Below, in pieces: positions 26,541 to 33,180 of a stretch of 39,843 nucleotides of DNA. Origin of the DNA: UBA9647 sp049522195 (GTDB lineage Bacteria; Bacteroidota; Ignavibacteria; UBA10030); assembly GCA_049522195.1 (NCBI GenBank), contig JBEKOB010000034.1, positions 1 to 39,843 on the forward strand. Reading direction: 5' to 3'. Every line of letters begins with the position of its first letter. Position 1 is the stretch's first letter. Under the pieces are notes generated by a model. It searched no databases, was not told where the DNA came from, and saw only the letters and a list, made by a program, of their open reading frames with translations. Made by a program: the position numbers and the translations under genes.

Positions 26541-27407
26541 TTATTGGTATGCGAACAGCATCGCATAGATGATCCAAACGACGATACTGAAGCCAATCGA
26601 AAGCGCTGTCCATCCAAAGATGCGAATGGCCCGGATGACGATCGGCTGATACGGCTCTACAAGATGATCCTTCAACTTCCCTGCCCTCACAAGGGCATCA
26701 TACTCAGCAGGCTTGTCTTCCTTCAAGTCATCGACCGGCATCCTACCCGTAAATACGACGATATCCATCGGGAATTTCTCTGGACGGAGATGAGTATTGA
26801 AAAAGTGCACTGTGAATATGAACCCAACTGCCAGGAGCGCCTCGTCGCTGTGGATGATCGTAGCCACGTTCAGCAGCCAACCGGGGAATACTCTGGTGAA
26901 CAGCTCCGGGAACCAAAGTGTCAAACCAGTAGATCCGATAACAGCGATTCCCCAGAACACTGCGAAATAGTCGAATTTTTCCCAGTAGGTCCAGCGACCG
27001 TACTGAGGTCTCGGGCTCTTTCCGAGGAACCACTTGAAGTTTCCAATAAGATCCTGCAGGTCTTTCTTGTTGAAGACCATCGAATCGGGACCCAGGATCA
27101 ACGCTCGCCACGAGCCATAGATCCGGTTCTTCATTCTGACTATATCGACAATGTGGGCAATGAAAATGCCGATCATCGCCACTGCTGCAACCCGATGGAT
27201 GTAGCCGGCAGACTCGAAGCCACCGAACAGCCGCGAGAGAAACGCGGCCCATCCCGTGTACGCGAACTTCAGCGTCATACCCGTGAGGGCAAGGCTCATG
27301 AAGCTGACGATCATGACGACGTGGAGAACCCGATTCAGTCTCTTGAATCGGAGAAACTGATTCTCTCCCGCCGCTGGCGCCGTATCAGGTCCGGTCGCTT
27401 GTTCCAT
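26541..27407 (-). CDS. Di-heme cytochrome b (formate-dehydrogenase-gamma/b561-like), partner of the 19-heme protein
   Basis: 288 residues with four main membrane helices and paired His residues for two b hemes: HRVAAVAMIGIFIAH and IIHSDEALLAVGF/TVHFF. The loop PQYGRWTYWEKFDYFAVFWG and the ending FPMDIVVFTGRMPVDDL match the cytochrome b half of the neighbouring 730-residue fusion (KFGRFSYIEKSEYWALIWG), so the two are paralogues. An AAGGAGAGC right before the ATG at 27407 sets the start, which lies 23 bases inside the 19-heme gene. It probably oxidises quinol and hands electrons to the 19-heme cytochrome, a split counterpart of the fusion. One extra helix ends the chain (IGFSIVVWIIYAMLF). Confidence 0.9.
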   Translation of the reverse strand: MEQATGPDTAPAAGENQFLRFKRLNRVLHVVMIVSFMSLALTGMTLKFAYTGWAAFLSRLFGGFESAGYIHRVAAVAMIGIFIAHIVDIVRMKNRIYGSWRALILGPDSMVFNKKDLQDLIGNFKWFLGKSPRPQYGRWTYWEKFDYFAVFWGIAVIGSTGLTLWFPELFTRVFPGWLLNVATIIHSDEALLAVGFIFTVHFFNTHLRPEKFPMDIVVFTGRMPVDDLKEDKPAEYDALVRAGKLKDHLVEPYQPIVIRAIRIFGWTALSIGFSIVVWIIYAMLFAYQ

Positions 27408-29418
27408 GCTCTCCTTCGTCTTCTTGTTTCTTTTTCTCAGAGTCCCTGCGCCGATCGCGTTGCATCTTGAGCGCCCGCGGCAGCCAGAGCAACGTGTGCA
27501 CACCGCCAAGGAAGAACGTGCCGATGAGAAGCGACGTCATCCCCCAGAATGTCCAGAAGAGGAACGGGTATTTCTGAGGATCATGGTGTGTTGCATGTGT
27601 CAAGTATCCTGCAAAACGACGCGTCGCCCCTGAATGACACTTCTGGCACGTCCCGACGACATTCTCGCGGCTGAGGTGCGAACGCGGATCCGAAACAGCA
27701 AGAATATCATGCGCCCCGTGGCAATCGTAACACTTCGCCGTTTTCGTATAGCCCAACTGGGAAACTTTGCCGTGGTATGTGTCGAAGTACGTCTTGGCAA
27801 TCGCTTCGTGGCATCGACCACACTGCACCATTATTTCCAGCTTAAACCCGGTCGCATCAACCCGGCGGATCGTGTGCGCTGTGTGGCAATCGCTGCAGAC
27901 CGGCAATGGCTTACCAGTCTTCCCAACTTTCTGCGCATGGATGCTCGCTTCGAACTGCTCTTCGATTCCATGGTGACATCGTCCGCACGTCTGGGGTACA
28001 TTGCGCGGATTCACGGTCGAGAGTGTGTCGCTCTTCGGGAGCACGCTGTGCGGTGTGTGACAGCTGGTGCACGTGGCGGTTACCGTCAACCCACTCTTCA
28101 TCAATCCTTTGCCGTGGATGCTCTCCGTGTAATGCTCTATGATTTCATGCTGAGAGCCCGTGTACCGGGCGGCAGCTTTTTGCCCCTCTCGATGACACTT
28201 TGCGCAGAGGGCTGGAACATTTGTTGGGAACGTCGCAGAATTCGGGCTCAGTTTGCCCAGAACATCATGTGTACCGTGACACTCTTTGCACGTCGGACCA
28301 TTGGGGTCGTTCTTCGCCACGAGTTTCCCGTGCGTGCTTACCTGGAATTGCTGGCCGATTTCCGCGTGACACGACGTACAATCTACTTTTTTCGTGATCG
28401 TTTCGCAGGGTCGGACATGCGAAACGCTTACTTCAGAGTGACACTGACTGCACGAGATTTTTGAGTGCCGTGAGAACCCAAGCTGCTCTCCCTGCACAAA
28501 AAGCGGCCGCCCATCCTTCGACGCCCTCAGATTCTTGTTCTCGTGGCAGTGGAGACAATCCTGGTCCGCCATCCCCTGCGTGTAGAAAACCTTCCGGATT
28601 TTGTGCGGCTGGTGGCAATCCACACACGCGGGAAGGACGTGAGCCTGCTTCTCCCAGAGTTCTCCCCTGATAACCTTGCGATGAACGATTTCAATCTGCG
28701 CATGACATTTCGTGCACGTTTTGGATATGTTGCCCCTTGCAATCGACGACGCCGGATCCGTGTGAGGAAGAATTGAATGCGGCGTATGGCACGATGCACA
28801 GTTTGGTGCAACAATCAGACCCTTTTGGAACAGAGCCTGACCGTGGATGCTCTCGGAGAAATTCTCCAGAATGTGATCCTGGTGAATCGTCCTCTGCAAT
28901 GAAACCGGCGACCCTTCTTTGTGACACTTTCCGCACAAGAACGGGACCTGAAGGGCTGAAATCGGCGATCTCGGATCCTTCGAAGGAAGTATGTTGTGAT
29001 TCCCGTGACAATCCTTGCAGCGAGGAGCCAGCTGATCACCACGCGCGACGGCTTTGCCATGGAGCGATTTGGCGTGGAGAGCTTCCTCGGAAACATGGCA
29101 TTTCCCGCACTGGACGGCCTTCAGACCTCCTTCGTGAGGCAGCTCTTTTCCCGCGAGATCCTCGTGACACGAGACGCACGTCAGCGCAGCGTGGACCGAC
29201 TCTGCAAATCTCTTCTCTTCGACGAATACCGATATCTTCTTTCCAGCGCGGGTCCCTTCGAGAGTCTTATCGCTATGACAGCCCAGACAGTCAGCGTTTT
29301 CCTGTGCACGCGCCGGAGTCATCCAACAACCGAGGAGCAGCACTAGCGAAACCACGCTCAGGAACACCCCGTGATTCCTCGCGCAATGGCCATATTTCCG
29401 GATCGCCAAGCGATTCAT
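27385..29418 (-). CDS. 19-heme c cytochrome with internal duplication and C-terminal membrane anchor
   Basis: 677 residues with a signal peptide (VFLSVVSLVLLLGCWMTPARA). I count nineteen CXXCH motifs, from CLGCH to CQKCH, and a C-terminal helix (FLFWTFWGMTSLLIGTFFLGG) with a basic tail, so it is periplasmic and anchored. Two blocks repeat: CKDCHGNHNI to CASCHTPHSILP to CTKCH, and CKECHGTHDV to CTSCHTPHSVLP to CGRCH, each with SIHG and CHKEG/CHREG elements, so a unit of several hemes was duplicated. The start ATG at 29418 is four bases after the fusion gene, and its end overlaps the separate cytochrome b gene by 23 bases. It is probably the electron acceptor of that cytochrome b. Confidence 0.92.
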   Translation of the reverse strand: MNRLAIRKYGHCARNHGVFLSVVSLVLLLGCWMTPARAQENADCLGCHSDKTLEGTRAGKKISVFVEEKRFAESVHAALTCVSCHEDLAGKELPHEGGLKAVQCGKCHVSEEALHAKSLHGKAVARGDQLAPRCKDCHGNHNILPSKDPRSPISALQVPFLCGKCHKEGSPVSLQRTIHQDHILENFSESIHGQALFQKGLIVAPNCASCHTPHSILPHTDPASSIARGNISKTCTKCHAQIEIVHRKVIRGELWEKQAHVLPACVDCHQPHKIRKVFYTQGMADQDCLHCHENKNLRASKDGRPLFVQGEQLGFSRHSKISCSQCHSEVSVSHVRPCETITKKVDCTSCHAEIGQQFQVSTHGKLVAKNDPNGPTCKECHGTHDVLGKLSPNSATFPTNVPALCAKCHREGQKAAARYTGSQHEIIEHYTESIHGKGLMKSGLTVTATCTSCHTPHSVLPKSDTLSTVNPRNVPQTCGRCHHGIEEQFEASIHAQKVGKTGKPLPVCSDCHTAHTIRRVDATGFKLEIMVQCGRCHEAIAKTYFDTYHGKVSQLGYTKTAKCYDCHGAHDILAVSDPRSHLSRENVVGTCQKCHSGATRRFAGYLTHATHHDPQKYPFLFWTFWGMTSLLIGTFFLGGVHTLLWLPRALKMQRDRRRDSEKKKQEDEGEHGTSDRT

Positions 29419-29422
29419 AGAC

Positions 29423-31615
29423 CTATTTTTTGACCTCTGCTAGTGCAGCCTTTGCCTTTTCGGACTCAACCTCTTTTTTCAGCGCTGCCTTCATCTCGGC
29501 GTGACGAATCTCTTCCAACTCCTTTGGATGCTCCTCTTCCATTTCCTCCTCCGTCAGCGTCCCCTTCCAGAATGCCAAATTGATCGGATAGATGTCGGGA
29601 TTGAATATGACAAAGTAGAAATGCCAGACGATGATTGAGAGTGTCGCCAGCCACGCCTCGTAGTAGTGAACTTCCCGGGCTACATCCCACCACAACTTCG
29701 TAAGAAGTCCGAGGAATGTATTGTCAAACCAGAGGATGGTGCCGGTCGCAGCCATCACGAATGTCCCCCAGATAAGCGCCCAGTATTCGCTCTTCTCGAT
29801 ATAGCTGAATCGTCCAAACTTCGGTTTGATCGGCGTGAAGCCAAAGTTGTACTTAAGGACACCAAGAGCGTCCGTCACATCATCGAGTGTCGGTAGCAGG
29901 TCCCGGATCAGTTGCTTTCCGCGTGGGACAAAGAAAATGTAGTAAAGATGAAACAAGCTCGCCGAGACCATCACGACAGCGGCTATGCGGTGCAGGATTC
30001 CGCGCAGTTCAAACATGACAGGACTGATATTACGGACCGGCACAACCCACCACGCATCCGGGTATTTCAGTGCAAAACCCGTGAGCACAAGCGTGATGAA
30101 ACTGATGAGGAGCGATGCGTGCTGTATCCGCTCATTCAGGGACATTCGCAGATACAACCTGTGAGCAACCGGCGGCCTGGGAATCAGACCACGTCGATAC
30201 ATCAGCTGTCGTCTCGATTTCCTGATGAAGTCGGCCAGGTTGTGGAAGAACATGCCACCAACCACGACGATGATAAGGATGATGTACGTTGTCGAAACGT
30301 AATAGAGTGCTGAGTCCTGTTTGTCAGTCGCAATGACATGGACCGCCCCTTTTGTGAAGTTCTCGTTTGCTCCGGGGTGGCACGATCCACAAGTCTTGAC
30401 AAGATTGGCCTTGTTGATACGTGAGGTCGGATCGCTGGATGGTTTGATATCGTGCACACCGTGACAGCTGGCGCAGTTTGCGACCTGGACAGAGCCAGCA
30501 GTGCCCGCCAAACCATGGTAGCTATCAGCGAAGCTCTTGAACCTGTCGTTCGCAAGGCCGTACTTCTGGCTCAGTTTCACCGAGCTATGGCATGGGGAAC
30601 ACACCTGGCTCGACACGTTGCCGGCAGCGACAGGCGATCGAGGATCGGTGTGTTTCAGAATATTGTGCTCGCCGTGGCAGTCTGTGCACACGGGAGCCGA
30701 ATTGACGCCGTTCTTCACTGCCATGCCATGGACGCTCGACCCGAATGCCTTTGCGATCTCAGCGTGGCACTTTGCACAGGTCTGTGGGATATTCGCTTTG
30801 GCAACACGTGAAGTCGGGTCCGATCCTTTCTTCATTTCATGACTGCCATGGCAATCCACACAGTTTGCAGCCCTACCGTTTCCTCGCTGAAGTGCTGAGC
30901 CGTGGACACTCCCTTCGTATGCCGCGATGAACCCGGCCGTCGGCGACACTCTTGCCTTCACGTTTGGATCGTCCTGATGGCAAGAGAGACAGAGTTTTTC
31001 CTGGGCAATCTTGAGCTGAGTTGTATCTTGCTTCGCTGTGACATGCACGATAGGATTTCGATGGCAATCGATACAGGATGGTGCGCCCTGAATACCGGAT
31101 GCCTGAGCGTGACCATGCGATGACTGCGAAAAGGTCTCCTTCACGTCATTATGGCACGATCCACAGAACTGAGTCAACTTTGTTGAGTGAAATTTCGAAT
31201 CGGGAGATTTCGGTGAGTGCACGTCGTGCGTGCCGTGACAATCTTTGCAAGAGACAACACCAAACCCCTTGCCTCCCGCAGTGATATTCATCTGAGGATG
31301 GAACTGATGTTTCAGTGGGGCATCCTTATGACACGTAAGGCAATTGACTGGCTGTATCTTTTCCTTGTGAGGGACGTTCTGCGCATCGAAACCAGCGTGA
31401 CACGCGACGCAAACTAATTTACGGTGCGTCGACTTGTCAAGATCGCCCCCATTCACGTACAAAGAGACTTGCTTGCCTTTCCTTTCCATTGTGAGCGATG
31501 AATCGCTATGGCAAGTCAGGCAGTCCTCTTTTGTCTGCGCATGAACGCTGACAGCGATGAGCGCTGCGAGATACAACCAAAGGATGGTGCGAAGTGACTT
31601 GAAATCCGTTCTCAT
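29423..31615 (-). CDS. Fusion of 13-heme c cytochrome and di-heme cytochrome b (CbcL-like quinol oxidase)
   Basis: 730 residues. A signal peptide (WLYLAALIAVSVHA) is followed by thirteen CXXCH sites (CLTCH to CGSCH, about residues 32-425), a membrane helix (about 437-460), then a cytochrome b domain (about 490-690) with four helices and His pairs in HRIAAVVMVSASLFH and VHYYEAWLATL/IVWHFYF. The tail is Glu/Lys-rich and charged. The same plan, c hemes fused to a HydC/FdnI-type cytochrome b, is known in Geobacter CbcL, which oxidises quinol for low-potential extracellular acceptors; CbcL has nine c hemes, so this one is larger. The first gene of the membrane series, it has a candidate promoter upstream. 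Confidence 0.93.
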   Translation of the reverse strand: MRTDFKSLRTILWLYLAALIAVSVHAQTKEDCLTCHSDSSLTMERKGKQVSLYVNGGDLDKSTHRKLVCVACHAGFDAQNVPHKEKIQPVNCLTCHKDAPLKHQFHPQMNITAGGKGFGVVSCKDCHGTHDVHSPKSPDSKFHSTKLTQFCGSCHNDVKETFSQSSHGHAQASGIQGAPSCIDCHRNPIVHVTAKQDTTQLKIAQEKLCLSCHQDDPNVKARVSPTAGFIAAYEGSVHGSALQRGNGRAANCVDCHGSHEMKKGSDPTSRVAKANIPQTCAKCHAEIAKAFGSSVHGMAVKNGVNSAPVCTDCHGEHNILKHTDPRSPVAAGNVSSQVCSPCHSSVKLSQKYGLANDRFKSFADSYHGLAGTAGSVQVANCASCHGVHDIKPSSDPTSRINKANLVKTCGSCHPGANENFTKGAVHVIATDKQDSALYYVSTTYIILIIVVVGGMFFHNLADFIRKSRRQLMYRRGLIPRPPVAHRLYLRMSLNERIQHASLLISFITLVLTGFALKYPDAWWVVPVRNISPVMFELRGILHRIAAVVMVSASLFHLYYIFFVPRGKQLIRDLLPTLDDVTDALGVLKYNFGFTPIKPKFGRFSYIEKSEYWALIWGTFVMAATGTILWFDNTFLGLLTKLWWDVAREVHYYEAWLATLSIIVWHFYFVIFNPDIYPINLAFWKGTLTEEEMEEEHPKELEEIRHAEMKAALKKEVESEKAKAALAEVKK

Positions 31616-32013
31616 CTCTCGATTCTTCTAACTGCTGAATTTCTCTACACTCAAAGAAGGTATATAATTTCAACTCAAAACTCGCAACTCTCGTGCCAGC
31701 ACCAATGATATTGAATCAGCCAAAAACCTTAACAAATAGCAAAATACTCGGTGTCTCAACACAGGCCCTTTCTTCTGTGCGAGAACCGAGATACGCTGGT
31801 TCTCAGATTGGAGAAACTGGATTTGTCCAACAACGAATGCGTTTTTATCAGTCATGCGCTGATAAATCCAGAGAGAGTGCGGAGGGTGTTGCGCTGATCC
31901 GTCGGGGAGATTGATCTTCAAGGTGGGAGATTTCTACGCGGGCACAGTTTGCCAACTGCCTCGCTAGTCGGTGTATTTTGCCGTCGGTGCCGAATGAGTC
32001 GCGACCTGCACGG
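31616..32013. other. Gene-free spacer ahead of the electron-transfer series
   Basis: About 400 bases between the 13-heme fusion start and the end of the DksA-like gene. Both strands were read: no open frame has a convincing product, and there is no strong terminator hairpin. The part next to the fusion gene is AT-rich and holds the promoter candidate. Nothing else is identified. Confidence 0.5.
31659..31687 (-). promoter_or_regulatory. Candidate promoter of the long electron-transfer transcription unit
   Basis: On the minus strand TTGCGA (31687-31682) and TATACC (31664-31659) are 17 bases apart, in an AT-rich stretch, about 44 bases before the ATG of the fusion gene. This is a generic -35/-10 pattern and does not contain the Bacteroidota TAnnTTTG box, so it is only a suggestion. 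Confidence 0.3.
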
Positions 32014-32373
32014 CTAGTCGTTTGCCTTGCCCTGGCAAAGCGGACAGCACGGGAGTGTGGGATCGCGCAGAAGCTCGTCAGCCGATATCTCTCTGCCGCA
32101 ACGGACACAGAACCCGAACTTACCGCGGGCCAATCGTTCCAGAGCCTCCCTGAGCTGCTGAACCGAGCGAGAAGGTTTGTAAGTCAGAACGCGTGTCTGC
32201 AGGATTACTGAGAAGACCTTGTCAGGAGATGGATCGGGCTGGGAAACGACGCTCCTCATCCGGAGCTCGTTCAGGACATCGACGAGAGTCTGGTGGTAGT
32301 TTTGCTGCAGCGTAGTATCAAGCTGCCGCAGCATAGCCAATTTGATTCGGCTCAAATCTGCAACGCTTGTCAC
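32014..32373 (-). CDS. DksA/TraR-family zinc-finger protein
   Basis: 119 residues. The C-terminal part has a four-Cys zinc finger of the DksA/TraR type: CVRCG followed by EISADELL and CPLC (about residues 88-114). The N-terminal helical half is shorter than in E. coli DksA (151 residues), so it is a DksA-like member and may bind RNA polymerase as a stress or growth-rate regulator. The start is a GTG at 32373 with AAGGGG just upstream. It is between the receiver-only gene (61 bases) and the fusion cytochrome gene, in the same orientation. A link to control of the cytochrome locus is possible from position only. Confidence 0.88.
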   Translation of the reverse strand: MTSVADLSRIKLAMLRQLDTTLQQNYHQTLVDVLNELRMRSVVSQPDPSPDKVFSVILQTRVLTYKPSRSVQQLREALERLARGKFGFCVRCGREISADELLRDPTLPCCPLCQGKAND

Positions 32374-32434
32374 GGTGCTTACCCCCTTCCAGACAATTAA
32401 GGAGGCTACAGTGAAAGAACGCAGAGCAGCTCTC

Positions 32435-32866
32435 TCAGGCCTGGCCGTCGAGAAGCTTGTGAACCGCGTCCGCTACAGCGTTGACATCGAACGGCTTATA
32501 GAAGACAAAGTCCGCTAGATCTCTGATCGTCTCTTCGAGGTCCGGAGCAAGCTGACGATAGACGCGAAGAAGAACGACCGGGATCTTGAGCCGACTCGTC
32601 CGGAGAACGGTGACTTCCTTGAGAATGTCCGACGGGAAGGCAAACAGGTCCACGAGCAACAGCGCCGGCGATGCTTTGCCAATGGCTGCCTTCAGATTGT
32701 CAAGCTGGGTCTCGCACGCGATCTCGTACTGGTCCTCCAGTAAGAGCGAAAGGCTCTTCGCCAGCGCGGCGTCAGGACTGAAGACGAGCACCTTCTTCTT
32801 TTCTTCACGTTGCAAGAGACCCTCCCGAGAGGTGCTCTCCGCAGCAATTGTTCCCATGGCGATCAT
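32435..32866 (-). CDS. Stand-alone receiver-like protein (degenerate CheY fold)
   Basis: About 143 residues with one receiver domain and no output domain. The phospho-acceptor Asp is in LLLVDLFAFP and the conserved Lys in VFYKPFD, followed by a normal last helix (VADAVHKLLDG). The acidic pair after the first strand (VLVFSPDAAL) is incomplete, keeping one Asp, so phosphorylation may be weak or absent. I chose the ATG at 32866 with GTGAG ahead of it; a GTG at 32875 and an ATG at 32857 are also in frame. It is directly upstream of the DksA-like gene and downstream of the surface cytochromes, and might regulate either group. Its binding partner is unknown. Confidence 0.8.
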   Translation of the reverse strand: MIAMGTIAAESTSREGLLQREEKKKVLVFSPDAALAKSLSLLLEDQYEIACETQLDNLKAAIGKASPALLLVDLFAFPSDILKEVTVLRTSRLKIPVVLLRVYRQLAPDLEETIRDLADFVFYKPFDVNAVADAVHKLLDGQA

Positions 32867-33180
32867 CGATCTCACTTTCTCGAAGTAAATCGCTCAAGAT
32901 ACGTGCCATCTTGATTTCGTTGAGATTTTCATCGCCCACAGAATGTAAGTACTCCGCCTGCGCTATTTTGTGCCCTATGCCTTTGTTTGCTGTCAACTTT
33001 TTCCCGAATTCCAATAACTGCTTTCCCATTTTCTCAAAAACAGAAAGCCCACGAGAGGGGCTGCAATTCAAGTGGAATCCCCACCTGTCGAGAGCTCGCG
33101 GGCCGGCTGGAAATACAAAGGCAGGGTTCTCAGACCATTTTCCGAGTGGTCTGGGAACTCCTGCCTTGTGAAATCGATAA
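32867..33180. other. Spacer between surface-cytochrome genes and receiver-like gene
   Basis: About 310 bases without a convincing gene. The right end contains the terminator hairpin of the preceding cytochrome gene; the rest has no notable open frame or repeat. Confidence 0.5.
33117..33168 (-). terminator. Terminator hairpin after the second T9SS cytochrome gene
   Basis: A long imperfect stem pairs AAGGCAGG with CCTGCCTT and CAGACCA with TGGTCTG around a nine-base loop, 13 bases after the stop at 33181. On the minus strand it is followed by TTTGTATTT, a weak T-run. It would separate the surface-cytochrome unit from the regulatory genes downstream. Confidence 0.75.

Noticed and set aside
26544..27470. 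Plus-strand open frame of 308 codons opposite the separate cytochrome b
   Set aside because: Charged, low-complexity translation rich in Glu, Arg and His, the usual antisense image of a hydrophobic membrane protein; no start signal.
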